Shown: piece by piece, positions 16,240 through 24,934 of the stretch
Numbering within the stretch: position 1 is the stretch's first letter
Layout: every line of letters starts with the position of its first letter
Source: an uncultured Oscillospiraceae bacterium
Lineage (GTDB): Bacteria > Bacillota > Clostridia > Oscillospirales > Oscillospiraceae
DNA length: 64,000 nt
NCBI GenBank assembly: GCA_910588495.1
Contig: CAJUPU010000010.1
Span: forward strand, 1-64,000
Direction: 5' to 3'
Program-made: the position numbers and the translations under genes
Notes under the pieces: model-generated
The model's database searches: none
What the model was told of the DNA's origin: nothing
What the model saw: the letters and a program-made list of their open reading frames with translations, nothing else

Positions 16240-17598
16240 TCAGCCGTTGGCCAGCTGGTACTCGGTGGCCCAGCCGTCCACGAAAGCGGTCTTGACGGCC
16301 TCCCAGTTGCCGTCGGTGGGGTCGGCGGCATAGGCGGTCAGGGCGCTGCCCACGCCGTTCTTCCACTCCTCGGAGGGCATGGTGGTGAAGTTCCAGGACA
16401 CGGGGGTCTTGCCGGCGGCGGTGAGCTCGGCGTCCTGCTTGACGAACAGGTTCTCGGACTCCTTGGCGGACTTGAAGGGGATCACGAAGCCCATGTCGCT
16501 GGCCATGGAGGAGGTGCCCTCATCGGAGGTGACGCACCAGTACAGGAAGTCCAGGGTGGCCTGGATGTCGGCCTCGTCGGCGTTCTTGTTCACGCACCAG
16601 TAGTTCTCGGTGCCGGTGCACAGGCCCTGCTTGGCCTCGTCGCCCGCGCCCACATACAGGGGGATCATGGCCAGGCTGTCGTCGCCCAGGCTCTTCACGT
16701 CGCCGTAGGCCCAGGTGCCGTTCTGATAGAACACGGCCTCGCCGTTGACGAACTCGGCCACGGCGTCGTCGCCGGTCTTGGCGGACAGGTCGGCGCCCGC
16801 GCAGGTGCCGTCAGTGATATACAGGTCCCAGATCTGGCGGTAGTTGTCCAGGAAGTCGCCCTTGATGGCCTCGGTGGAGCCGATGCCGTCGGCCTGGTAC
16901 TCGAAGTAGATGGGCAGGTTGGCCAGGTGGGTCTTGAAGCGCCAGTCGGAGGAGCCGTCCATGCCGGCAGAGGTGAATGCGCCCTTGACGCCCAGCTCGT
17001 CCTTGCGGGCCTGGATGTCGTCGGCCACCTTCTTCAGGTCGGCGAAGCTCTGGATGTCGGCGGTGGTGTAGCCCGCCTTCTCCAGCAGCTTGGTGTTGAC
17101 GATCAGGCCGTAGGTCTCGATGACGTAGCCGATGCCCGCCACCTCATCGCCGCTCTTCAGGGCGAAATCCTCGCTGGTCAGCTCGCCCAGCACCTTGGAG
17201 CCGGTCAGGTCGTAGCAGTAGTCCTTCCAGTTGTTCAGACCCACGGGGCCGTTGACCTGGAACAGGGTGGGCGCTTCGCTCTTGCCCATCTCGGCCATCA
17301 AGGTGGTCTCATACTGGCCGGAGGCGGCGGTGACCACGGTGACGGGCACGCCGGTCTCCGCGGTGTAGGCGGCGGCCAGGTCCTTCCAGTCCTGGTCCTG
17401 CTCGGGCTTGAAGTTCAGGTAATACACCGCGCCGTCGGCGGTGGGAGCGGTGGACTCGGCGGGAGCGGCGGACTCGCCGCCCGCCTTGCTCTCCTCGGGG
17501 GGCTTGCTGGTATCGCCGTTCTGGCTGGTGCAGCCAGCCAGGAGCATGGTCATGACCATGCACAGCGACAGGACGAGCGCAAAGAGCTTCTTACTCAT
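16240..17598 (-). CDS. Sugar ABC transporter substrate-binding lipoprotein (CUT1)
   Basis: 452 residues. A signal peptide ends in the lipobox LLAGC, so the mature protein should be lipid-anchored outside the membrane. A Ser/Ala/Glu/Pro-rich linker is followed by an extracellular solute-binding protein (family 1) fold, seen in LKSGDEVAGIGYVIETYG and NGEAVFYQNGTWAYGDV. The ligand is likely an oligosaccharide, given malQ and lacI downstream. ATG 17598 was chosen because GGAGG lies 8 bp before it; a TTG five codons earlier overlaps that site. Two operators and a promoter lie directly upstream. Confidence 0.93.
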   Translation of the reverse strand: MSKKLFALVLSLCMVMTMLLAGCTSQNGDTSKPPEESKAGGESAAPAESTAPTADGAVYYLNFKPEQDQDWKDLAAAYTAETGVPVTVVTAASGQYETTLMAEMGKSEAPTLFQVNGPVGLNNWKDYCYDLTGSKVLGELTSEDFALKSGDEVAGIGYVIETYGLIVNTKLLEKAGYTTADIQSFADLKKVADDIQARKDELGVKGAFTSAGMDGSSDWRFKTHLANLPIYFEYQADGIGSTEAIKGDFLDNYRQIWDLYITDGTCAGADLSAKTGDDAVAEFVNGEAVFYQNGTWAYGDVKSLGDDSLAMIPLYVGAGDEAKQGLCTGTENYWCVNKNADEADIQATLDFLYWCVTSDEGTSSMASDMGFVIPFKSAKESENLFVKQDAELTAAGKTPVSWNFTTMPSEEWKNGVGSALTAYAADPTDGNWEAVKTAFVDGWATEYQLANG

Positions 17599-17630
17599 TT
17601 CATGTTCCTCCAATCAATATTCACATCGGG

Positions 17631-17671
17631 CCGGAACCGTTTCTGGTAGCGTTACCGGAAACGTTTCCGGC
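17631..17671. promoter_or_regulatory. Two LacI-type operators
   Basis: CCGGAAACGTTTCCGG at 17656-17671 is a perfect 16-bp palindrome with the central CG and flanking AAA/TTT typical of LacI/CcpA family operators. CCGGAACCGTTTCTGG at 17631-17646 is a second copy differing at two positions, 25 bp away centre to centre. Both lie between the -10 and the binding-protein start codon. The regulator encoded at 13333-14358 is the obvious candidate to bind them; CcpA binding cannot be excluded. Confidence 0.75.
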
Positions 17672-17684
17672 CTCTGTGACACCA

Positions 17685-17712
17685 TCATAACAGCATACGA
17701 TCCGGTTTGCAA
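17685..17712 (-). promoter_or_regulatory. Promoter of the sugar-importer operon
   Basis: Minus strand: TTGCAA, a spacer of about 17 bp, then TATGAT preceded by TG. The two LacI-type operators lie immediately downstream of the -10, a simple roadblock arrangement. Confidence 0.75.
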
Positions 17713-17818
17713 GAGAAAGATCGTGGAATATCGCAACTTCGGAGGATCGCAACAGATCCGCCCCCTCATTTTTGTGGAAAATGCTCCCTTGACAAAGGGC
17801 GCCTCCCGCCGGAAGGGG

Positions 17819-17858
17819 CAAAAAAGCCCCTCCGGCTTCCAGGAAAAGCCAGAGGGGC
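17819..17858 (-). terminator. lexA terminator
   Basis: On the minus strand GCCCCTCTGGCTT pairs (one mismatch) with AAGCCGGAGGGGC and is followed by TTTTTT. It begins about 20 bp after the lexA stop. Confidence 0.85.
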
Positions 17859-17879
17859 AACGGGTCTGAGAGCCTGGGG

Positions 17880-18479
17880 TCAGTACCGGCGGATCACCGC
17901 CACCACCCGGCCCAGGATGGAGCAGCCCTCGCCGTCGATGGGCTGGTACTGGCCGCTGGAGTTCTCCGGATAGAGCCAGATGTGGCCGTTCTCCCGGCGG
18001 AAGGTCTTGACGGTGGCCTCGTCGTCGAACAGGGCCACCACGATGTCCCCGTTGCGGGCCAGGGGCTGCTGGTGGACCACCACCACGTCGCCGGGCAGGA
18101 TGCCCGCCTCCAGCATGGACTCCCCCCGGACCTTCAAAGCGAAGTGCTCCCCGGTGAGGCCGCCGGTGTCGAAGGTGAGGTACTCCTCGATGTTCTCCTG
18201 GGCCAGGATGGGGGCCCCCGCCGCCACATAGCCCAGCAGGGGCACCTGGTCCTTGCGGCCGTGGGTGGGGTCGGTGATGGTGATGGCCCGGGTCTTGCCC
18301 TCGGCCTGGGAGATGCACCCCGCCTCCCTCAGCCCCTTCAGGTGGAAGTGGACGGTGGCGGGGGACTTCAGCCCCACCGCCTGGGCGATCTCCCGCACGG
18401 AGGGGGGATAGCCGTGCTCCTCCGCGAAGGACAGGATGTAGTCGTAGATCTGCTGCTGCTTGGGGGTCAATTTAGCCAT
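17880..18479 (-). CDS. lexA: LexA repressor
   Basis: SOS repressor and self-cleaving protease; 199 residues. An N-terminal winged helix (TPKQQQIYDYI to SPATVHFHLKGL) is followed by the cleavage site Ala-Gly in GYVAAGAPI near residue 85. The catalytic Ser is in VRGESMLEAGI and the catalytic Lys in EATVKTFRRENG. RecA filaments formed at DNA damage would trigger cleavage. ATG 18479 is used; the frame extends 35 codons upstream through the promoter without meaning. Its own promoter carries an SOS box, which indicates autoregulation. Confidence 0.96.
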   Translation of the reverse strand: MAKLTPKQQQIYDYILSFAEEHGYPPSVREIAQAVGLKSPATVHFHLKGLREAGCISQAEGKTRAITITDPTHGRKDQVPLLGYVAAGAPILAQENIEEYLTFDTGGLTGEHFALKVRGESMLEAGILPGDVVVVHQQPLARNGDIVVALFDDEATVKTFRRENGHIWLYPENSSGQYQPIDGEGCSILGRVVAVIRRY

Positions 18480-18555
18480 GACGCAAGCTCCTCTCAAAGT
18501 CGTCCGCCGGCAGGGGCCCCGGACGGGACGCTGGACGTTTTTGGCTTCTGTAGGC

Positions 18556-18594
18556 ATTATAACACATGCCGTTCGAAATGTCAAACGTTCGTTC
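18556..18594 (-). promoter_or_regulatory. lexA promoter with SOS box
   Basis: Minus strand: perfect TTGACA (18579-18584), 17-bp spacer, perfect TATAAT (18556-18561). Overlapping the -35, GAACGAACGTTT (18583-18594) fits the Bacillus-type SOS box GAAC-N4-GTTY. LexA bound there would block its own promoter. The box also abuts the stop of the neighbouring gene. Confidence 0.82.
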
Positions 18595-19277
18595 TAAAAT
18601 TTTTGCAGCCTGGAATGGATCTTCCCCCGGCCCTTTTTTCGGGTCAGGTCGAAGGCGATGAGGCCCGCGCAGCCCACCGCCAAAACGGCCAGGATCAGGA
18701 GGGCGCAGTTCTGGAAGAACTCCTGGGGCAGGATCTGGATGATCTGGTCCTCGGCGGGGTCGAAGCGCCAGTTGTCCTTGCCGGGGAAAAAGATCCAGTG
18801 GAACACCACGAAGGCACGGTCGAAGTCCAGGGCGGCCAGGGCGGCCACGGCCAGGAGCACCGTCCCCAGCCCCGCCCCCGCCCAGAAGGCGGGCCCCCGG
18901 CCCAGCGGCCGGGCGGGCTGGTGCCGCCCCCGGCGCATCAGCAGCAGGCAGGCGGTGACCAAGGCCAGGGCGCACACCAGCACCTGCAGATCCAAAAGGA
19001 ACAGGAAGCGCACGTCGGTGAAGTGGCTCTTTCCGCTGTCCGACCATTTGAGGACGCCGGTGGAGAACTCCTCGCCCCCCTGGCAGTAGTCCAGCATCTC
19101 GTCGAAGGCGGTCCGGATCTCCTCCTCGGTGAGGCCCGCGGCCTCCTCCAGCCCCAGGGGGCCGATGTGGGCGTAGTAGAAGGGGCGGCACAGGATGGGC
19201 ACGGCGATGGCCCCGGTGAGCAGCGCCAGCGCCAGGGCGATGGCCAGCAGGGCGGTGAAGGACTTGCTCTCTTTCAT
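18594..19277 (-). CDS. TIGR01906/DUF1461 family integral membrane protein
   Basis: 227 residues. A hydrophobic N-terminal segment is followed by an extracytoplasmic region of about 80 residues. Three further hydrophobic segments follow. The signatures SHFTDVR near residue 87 and VVFHWIFFPGKDNWRFDP near 158, then ILPQEFFQNCA, are those of the TIGR01906 (DUF1461) proteins of Firmicutes. Their function is not established. ATG 19277 overlaps the stop of the upstream gene (ATGA). It is part of a dusB-led string and runs up to the lexA promoter. Confidence 0.8.
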   Translation of the reverse strand: MKESKSFTALLAIALALALLTGAIAVPILCRPFYYAHIGPLGLEEAAGLTEEEIRTAFDEMLDYCQGGEEFSTGVLKWSDSGKSHFTDVRFLFLLDLQVLVCALALVTACLLLMRRGRHQPARPLGRGPAFWAGAGLGTVLLAVAALAALDFDRAFVVFHWIFFPGKDNWRFDPAEDQIIQILPQEFFQNCALLILAVLAVGCAGLIAFDLTRKKGRGKIHSRLQKF

Positions 19278-19924
19278 GAAGATCTCTCCTTTTCAGGCAG
19301 GGTGGACAGGGCGATGAGCACCTGGGACGGCAGATAGAACAGCCACATCCCCACCGCGGCGAAATAGTACAGCGCCAGGCCGCCGATCCGGGCGTTGAAC
19401 AGCCCCACGCACACGTCGCACCCCACGAACAGGGTGAGGCCCAGGGCGAAGCGCCGCCAGCGTTTTCCCTTCCGCGTCCAGGCCGTGATGGTGTTGGCCA
19501 GCAGCTGGGAGAAGTACAGCGCGGCCAGCAGGTTCACCGGAGAGGCCATATGGAGGGCGTACACCCCCAGCCCCGCCCCCAGGGCCAGAGCGGAGCGCAG
19601 GGGCCAGGCGCTGTCCGCCCCGGCCCGGCGCAGGCGGAGATAGTAGACCGTCTGGACGCACAGGAACAGGGCGACGCCCAGGGCGTAATGGTCGCCGCGC
19701 ACCAGCAGGAACCAGTCGGCGCAGACGGTGAGTGCCAGGGCCAGGGGCACCAGCCGGTCCGTGCCCAGCAGGGAGAATCCCAGGCACAGCAGGATCCCCG
19801 CGTACTTGATGGGGGTGGTCTGGTCTCCCCGGCCCAGCAGGTCCAGTACCAGGAAGCCGGCGTAGATCGCGCCCTCCAGGGATAGAAAGGAGGACAGGAG
19901 GGCGGGCGGAAAGCGCTTACCCAT
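19274..19924 (-). CDS. Polytopic membrane protein, possibly YhhN/TMEM86-like
   Basis: 216 residues with about seven to eight hydrophobic segments. [22 protein letters not shown] and [15 protein letters not shown] follow the order Lys, Ala-Asp, Gly-x3-Phe seen in YhhN/TMEM86 (lysoplasmalogenase-like) proteins, but similarity is weak and I would not assign an activity. It starts at ATG 19924, inside the last codons of dusB (8-bp overlap), and its stop overlaps the following gene, so the three genes form one transcription unit. Confidence 0.6.
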   Translation of the reverse strand: MGKRFPPALLSSFLSLEGAIYAGFLVLDLLGRGDQTTPIKYAGILLCLGFSLLGTDRLVPLALALTVCADWFLLVRGDHYALGVALFLCVQTVYYLRLRRAGADSAWPLRSALALGAGLGVYALHMASPVNLLAALYFSQLLANTITAWTRKGKRWRRFALGLTLFVGCDVCVGLFNARIGGLALYYFAAVGMWLFYLPSQVLIALSTLPEKERSS

Positions 19925-20912
19925 GGCGGGGCTCCTCTGGATCGGACAGGTCCCGCTTGATGCCGGACACCACCTGATAGAACTCCTCGGGGGCAGCGAT
20001 CTTGCACCCCCGCTCCTTCCAGTAGGAGGCGTAGGGCACCCCCTTTAGATACCAGGCCAGGTGCTTGCGCATCTCCAGGCAGGCGATCCTCTCCCCCTTG
20101 TGCTCCAGGGCCAGTTCAAACTGGCGGACGGCGGTGTCCATGCGCTGTGCCAGCGGCGGGAGGGGCGGGATCTCCCTCCCCTCCAGGGCGGCGGCGCACC
20201 GCGCCAGCAGCCAGGGATCGCCGAAGGCCCCCCGGCCCACCATGGCCATGTCCGCCCCGGTGAGCTTCAAGATCCGCACCGCGTCTTTGGCACTGAACAC
20301 ATCCCCGTTGGCGATCACCGGGATGGACACCGCCTCCTTCACCTGCCGGATATAGTCCCAGTTGGCGGCGCCGGAGTACATCTGGGTCTTGGTCCGGCCG
20401 TGGACCGCCACGGCGGACACCCCCGCGTCCTCCATGCGGCGGGCAAACTCCACGCAGTTGATGGAGCCCTTGTCCCAGCCCAGGCGGAATTTCACGGTGA
20501 CGGGCCGCCCCGCCGCCCCCCGGACCACGGCCCTGGCCACGGCGGCCGCCTTGTCCGGGTCGCGCATGAGGGCGGAGCCGTCCCCGGAGTTGGCTACTTT
20601 GGGGACCGGACAGCCCATGTTGATGTCGATGACATCCGCCCCCGACCGCTCCAGGGCCAGCGCCGCCCCCTTCTCCATGAAGGGCTCGTCGCAGCCGAAG
20701 ATCTGGACGGCGGCGGGATGCTCGTTTTCCCCCAGCTTCAACAGCGCGGGGGTCTTTTTGTCCCCGTAGCACAGGGCCTTGGCGCTGACCATTTCGGTGA
20801 CGGTGTAACACCCCGACAGCTCCCGGCACACCGCGCGGAAGGCCAGGTCCGTCACCCCCGCCATGGGGCCCAGGGCCAGCCGGGTATCCACTTCCACATT
20901 GCCGATCTTCAT
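19917..20912 (-). CDS. dusB: tRNA-dihydrouridine synthase
   Basis: FMN-dependent reductase of specific uridines in tRNA; 331 residues. The TIM barrel begins with [15 protein letters not shown]. The catalytic Cys lies in [19 protein letters not shown] near residue 100. [22 protein letters not shown] and [12 protein letters not shown] are typical FMN and tRNA contacts. It belongs to the DusB-like group usual in Firmicutes. It starts at ATG 20912 and heads a three-gene unit. Confidence 0.94.
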   Translation of the reverse strand: MKIGNVEVDTRLALGPMAGVTDLAFRAVCRELSGCYTVTEMVSAKALCYGDKKTPALLKLGENEHPAAVQIFGCDEPFMEKGAALALERSGADVIDINMGCPVPKVANSGDGSALMRDPDKAAAVARAVVRGAAGRPVTVKFRLGWDKGSINCVEFARRMEDAGVSAVAVHGRTKTQMYSGAANWDYIRQVKEAVSIPVIANGDVFSAKDAVRILKLTGADMAMVGRGAFGDPWLLARCAAALEGREIPPLPPLAQRMDTAVRQFELALEHKGERIACLEMRKHLAWYLKGVPYASYWKERGCKIAAPEEFYQVVSGIKRDLSDPEEPRHG

Positions 20913-20945
20913 GGAATACGCTCCTGCTTCGTAGATTTATCCTAT

Positions 20946-20954
20946 ATCATACCA
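20946..20954 (-). promoter_or_regulatory. Extended -10 for dusB
   Basis: Minus strand TGG-TATGAT, about 35 bp before the dusB start. No convincing -35 is seen. Confidence 0.5.
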
Positions 20955-21070
20955 AATTACGTCCAAAAAGGCAAGACAGGTTGCGACGGGCTTTTTCAGG
21001 GGGCCGTCCTATAATAAAAGTTACCATAATATGGACCTTTACATACGATATGACCACGGAGGGATCGACC

Positions 21071-23389
21071 ATGACGGCAAACGAGGGGACCAGACGGGAA
21101 AAACGGGGGCGGCAGCTGTCCCTGCCCACCATGATGCGGCTGAGCGACTGCGCGGTGCGCTTCCTGCTGACGGCGGTGCTGGCTGGGGCGGAGCTGATGG
21201 GGGGGCACTCCCTGTTCGCGCTGTCCCTGGTTGCGGTGTGCAGGCCGGGGCTGGAGGGGCTGGCGGCGCTGCTGGGGGCGGCGCTGGGCTATCTATCCTT
21301 CCGGGGGGTGCTGGAGGGGCTTCGCTACATCGCCGCGTCCATGATGGTGTACGCCGTGGCCCTGGCTATGGGGGAATTCCAGCTGTACCACCGGCCCTGG
21401 TTCATGCCCGCCGTGGCGGCGGCGCTCAACGGCATGGTGGGCTTCGTCTACCAGTCCGCCGCCGGTTGGAGCCGGGGGGCGGCGGTGGGCTTCGCCACCG
21501 AGATCGTCCTCACCGCCGGGGCGGTGGTGCTCTACCGGGAGGCGCTGGACCTGTGGGAGAAGCGCCGCCCCGGCGGCGAGATCGCCGTGCGCCAGCTGGC
21601 GGGGGCCATCGCCCTGTGCGCCTCGCTGATGATGACCCTCACCCGGGTGAACGTGGCGGGGGCCTATTCCCTGGGCCGGGTGCTGTGCGTGGGCGTGGTG
21701 CTGATCGCCGCCTGGCGGGGGGGCGTGGGCATGGGGGCCGCCGCCGGGGTGGCGGCGGGGCTGGCCATGGGCTTTTCCTCATCCCTGCCCGCCTGGTATA
21801 CCCTGGCCTACGCCCTGCCGGGGCTGGTGGCGGGCATATTCGTCAAGCAGAGCCGCCTGATGTGCGCCGCGGCCTACGCCCTGAGCGGCGCGGCGGCGGC
21901 CCTGTGGACCTGGCAGGCGGGGCCGGGGGACGCCTTCCTCTGGGAGCTGGCGGCGGGGACGGCAGTGTTCCTGCTTTTGCCGGACAAGCTTTTGCGGCGG
22001 CTGTCCGCCCTTCTGCGCCAGGAGGAACCGGAGGAGGAGAGCCTCCACGCCCGGAAATTCGCCGCCGACCGCCTCAGGCAGACCGCCGAAGCTTTCCGGG
22101 CGGTGTCCGGGGGATTGCGGACGGCCTTCCAGGCCCCGGCGGTCCCCAACGATGGGGACGCGGCCCGCATCTTTGACCGGGCGGCGGACCGGGTGTGCAT
22201 CAAGTGCAAGCAGAAGGAGCGGTGCTGGCAGCGGGAGTACCAGGTGACCAAGACCGCCCTGGCCGACGCCCTCACCCCCATGCTGGACCGGGGGGCCGGG
22301 GCGCTGGAGGACTTCCCGCCCCACTTCTCCAGCCGGTGCATCCGGTTCGAGACCTTTCTGGTGGCCGCCAACGGGGAGCTGTCCGCCCTTTTGAGCCGCA
22401 GGCGGTACGACAGCCGGGTGCGGGAGAGCCGGGCGGCGGTGTGCGCCCAATACGGGCACATGGCGGCGGTGCTGGACCGGGCGGCAGCGGAGCTGGCTCA
22501 GGAGCCCGCCGTGGACGTGCGCCGCCAGCGGCTGGTGAAGCAGCGCATGGCCGCCCTGGGGCTGGAGGGCCGGGTGGCGGTGTGGTCCGACCAGTACGGC
22601 CACCTGCAATTGGAGGTGGAGGGCCAGGGGGCGGAGCAGCTCAGCCGGGAGGGGGAGATCGGCCGGCTGTCCGCCATCCTGGGCTGCCCCCTTCGGGACG
22701 GGGACAGCCAGCGGGGCCGGGCCCGGCTGTGCCAGCGGGAGCCGCTGATGGCGGTGGCCGGGGTGGCCGGGGCGGACCGGGCGGGCCAGAGCGTCAGCGG
22801 CGACGCCGGGGTATGGTTCAAGGACGGCGCTGGGCGGCTGAACTTCCTGCTGTGCGACGGCATGGGCAGCGGCTCGGAGGCCCGAGAGGACAGCGAAAAC
22901 GCCCTGCGGCTGCTGGAAAAGTTCCTGCTGGCCGGGCTGGAGCCGGAGGAGGCCCTGACCACCGTGGGGGAGGCCCTGGCCCTCCGGGGGGAGGAGGAGG
23001 GGGGCTTCACCACAGTGGACCTGCTCCAGATCGACCTGTTCAGCGGCAAGAGCGGGGCGTACAAGCTGGGGGCGGCCCCCACCTATCTCCGCCGGGCCGG
23101 GGTGGTGGAGCGGCTGTCCGGCCAGTCCCTGCCCGCCGGGGTGGCCGCCGGAGCGCTGTCCGCGCCGGACGCCTTCCAGCTCTCCCTGGATGCGGGGGAC
23201 TGCGTGCTGCTGGTCAGCGATGGGGTGACCACCGGCAAGGACGACCGCTGGCTGCGCAAGCTCTTGTCCGAGTTTGACGGCCTGTCCCCCCAGGCCCTGG
23301 CCGCCCAGATCCTGAAGGAGAGCGACATCCGCTCGGGCAGCGGGGACGACCGGACGGTGATCGCCGTCAAGCTGGACGTGAGGACATGA
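21071..23389 (+). CDS. spoIIE: Stage II sporulation protein E
   Basis: PP2C-type serine phosphatase that dephosphorylates SpoIIAA to activate sigma-F in the forespore; also acts at the asymmetric septum. It has 772 residues. About ten hydrophobic segments (residues 20-310) lead into a cytoplasmic part with a cysteine motif CIKCKQKERCW near residue 377. The C-terminal PP2C domain has LLCDGMGSGSEAREDS, TTVDLLQIDLFSG, and the ending SGSGDDRTVIAVKL. ATG 21071 has GGAGGG 7 bp upstream; in-frame ATGs at 20981 and 21050 are less well placed. A TATAAT at 21010-21015 may belong to its promoter, but no convincing -35 or Spo0A box is seen. Confidence 0.94.
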   Translation: MTANEGTRREKRGRQLSLPTMMRLSDCAVRFLLTAVLAGAELMGGHSLFALSLVAVCRPGLEGLAALLGAALGYLSFRGVLEGLRYIAASMMVYAVALAMGEFQLYHRPWFMPAVAAALNGMVGFVYQSAAGWSRGAAVGFATEIVLTAGAVVLYREALDLWEKRRPGGEIAVRQLAGAIALCASLMMTLTRVNVAGAYSLGRVLCVGVVLIAAWRGGVGMGAAAGVAAGLAMGFSSSLPAWYTLAYALPGLVAGIFVKQSRLMCAAAYALSGAAAALWTWQAGPGDAFLWELAAGTAVFLLLPDKLLRRLSALLRQEEPEEESLHARKFAADRLRQTAEAFRAVSGGLRTAFQAPAVPNDGDAARIFDRAADRVCIKCKQKERCWQREYQVTKTALADALTPMLDRGAGALEDFPPHFSSRCIRFETFLVAANGELSALLSRRRYDSRVRESRAAVCAQYGHMAAVLDRAAAELAQEPAVDVRRQRLVKQRMAALGLEGRVAVWSDQYGHLQLEVEGQGAEQLSREGEIGRLSAILGCPLRDGDSQRGRARLCQREPLMAVAGVAGADRAGQSVSGDAGVWFKDGAGRLNFLLCDGMGSGSEAREDSENALRLLEKFLLAGLEPEEALTTVGEALALRGEEEGGFTTVDLLQIDLFSGKSGAYKLGAAPTYLRRAGVVERLSGQSLPAGVAAGALSAPDAFQLSLDAGDCVLLVSDGVTTGKDDRWLRKLLSEFDGLSPQALAAQILKESDIRSGSGDDRTVIAVKLDVRT

Positions 23390-23394
23390 CAGAC

Positions 23395-23426
23395 GGCCCG
23401 GAGGGAGCTCCCTCCGGGCCGCGTTT
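23395..23426. terminator. Terminator between spoIIE and GH3 gene
   Basis: A perfect 13-bp stem, CGGCCCGGAGGGA with TCCCTCCGGGCCG, with a minimal loop. It lies between convergent stops. Confidence 0.75.
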
Positions 23427-23431
23427 CGTCA

Positions 23432-24679
23432 TTAGGCGGGAATGATGCCCCGGGCGGTCTTGAGCCGCAGGATCCGCAGCACGCTCTCGTCCAGCCGCTC
23501 CTGGGAGATGGCGCCGTCCTCCACCGCCAGGACCAGGGCGGCGGCCGCCTCCTCCAGATCCTGGGGGGAGAGCAGCAGGTCCACCCCGGCCTGGACCGCC
23601 TTCACGGCGATATCGCCGCTGCCGTAGTGGTCGGTCATGGCCTGCATCTTCAGGCTGTCGGTGATCACCACGCCGTCAAAGCCCAGTTCCTCCCGCAGCA
23701 GCTCCGTCACGATCTTGTGGGAGAACAGGGCAGGCTGTTCCTCCACCTCCGCGATGATGAGGTGGCCCATCATCACAGCGTCCGCCCCGGCCTCGATGCC
23801 CGCCCGGAAGGGGATCAGCTCCCCCTCCCGCAGCTGGTCCAGGGTCTTGTACACATACACCGAGCCGAAGTGGCTGTCGGCGGAAGTGTCGCCGTGGCCG
23901 GGAAAGTGCTTGAGGGTACAGGCTATGCCGCCCTGGTGGAAACCGTCCACAGCGGCGGCCACCAGCTGGGCGGCCTGCTGGAAATCATCGCTGTAGGCCC
24001 GGTCTCCGATCACGGTGTTGTCCGGATTGGACCACACGTCGGCCACCGGGGCCAGGTCCATGTTGAAGCCGCAAAACCGCATGTCCGCGGCGATGGTCCT
24101 GGCGTTCTCCGCCGCCTTGTCCGCCCCCTGGTCCTTGAAGTCCAGCATGGGGCCGACGTAGGTGGTGCCGATGGTGTGCATCAGGCGGTTCACCCGCCCG
24201 CCCTCCTCGTCGCAGGTGAGGATCAGGGGGATCTTGGAAAAGCGTTGAAAGTTGGACAGCATGTCATGGGTCTGGGCCAGGTCCTTCAGGTTGCTGGCGT
24301 CCAGCAGCAGCCCGCCCACCGGCCATTCCTCCAGGGCCCACTGGGCGGCCGTCCCCGCCGCCGTCAGCTCGCCGGGGGTCAGGTCGGCGGGCTGGACGAT
24401 GAAGAGCTGGCACACCTTTTCGTGGAGGGTCATCTCCGCCAGCAGCCGCTCCGCCTGGTCGGGGGTGGGGGTGGGGCTGGGTGCCGGGGTGGGCCTCCGG
24501 CTGGGGGCGGCCGAGAGGGCGGGGGCCAGGGAGGGGCTGGGCTGGGGCGGCTGGGCGGAGGGCTGGCGCAGGATCAGCGCCGCGAATACGCCCAGGGCGG
24601 CCAGCACCACCGCCAGGGCGATCAGGGCGGGGATGAGCCAGGCTCTCGAGGGGGGATCGGTCCGTTTTCTTGTGTACAC
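23432..24679 (-). CDS. Membrane-anchored GH3 glycosidase, beta-N-acetylhexosaminidase type
   Basis: 415 residues. A cytoplasmic basic start, one transmembrane segment (about 16-38) and a Pro-rich linker precede the GH3 barrel. The NagZ-type signature KHFPGHGDTSADSHFG near residue 255 supplies the loop His/Asp acid-base pair. CDEEGGRVNRL and VVITDSLKMQAM, with the nucleophile Asp, complete it. It probably removes N-acetylglucosamine from peptidoglycan fragments outside the cell. The start is a GTG at 24679 with GGAGG 7 bp upstream; the open frame continues another 34 codons through the promoter. Confidence 0.87.
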   Translation of the reverse strand: MYTRKRTDPPSRAWLIPALIALAVVLAALGVFAALILRQPSAQPPQPSPSLAPALSAAPSRRPTPAPSPTPTPDQAERLLAEMTLHEKVCQLFIVQPADLTPGELTAAGTAAQWALEEWPVGGLLLDASNLKDLAQTHDMLSNFQRFSKIPLILTCDEEGGRVNRLMHTIGTTYVGPMLDFKDQGADKAAENARTIAADMRFCGFNMDLAPVADVWSNPDNTVIGDRAYSDDFQQAAQLVAAAVDGFHQGGIACTLKHFPGHGDTSADSHFGSVYVYKTLDQLREGELIPFRAGIEAGADAVMMGHLIIAEVEEQPALFSHKIVTELLREELGFDGVVITDSLKMQAMTDHYGSGDIAVKAVQAGVDLLLSPQDLEEAAAALVLAVEDGAISQERLDESVLRILRLKTARGIIPA

Positions 24680-24714
24680 GGCAAAGCCTCCATACTTGTG
24701 ATATGTCGGACCCC

Positions 24715-24743
24715 ATTGTACCCCATTTCCCCTCCCGGCGCAA
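24715..24743 (-). promoter_or_regulatory. Promoter for the GH3 gene
   Basis: Minus strand TTGCGC (24738-24743), 17-bp spacer, TACAAT (24715-24720), about 36 bp before the GTG start. Confidence 0.6.
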
Positions 24744-24934
24744 GCGCCATCCTTCGGATCTTTGGCTGGTCCCAGGCGCATATGGGACGGGCGGGCGGAA
24801 ATAAGGTCCTATCGGGGGATGGAGCGGGGCCCTTTCGCACCATTGCCGCCCGGTCCACATAGATTGAAGTGAAAACAACGGCGGGGCCGGGGCGTCTGCC
24901 CCGGGCGCCGCCGGAACTTGGAGGAGGCTTTCGG

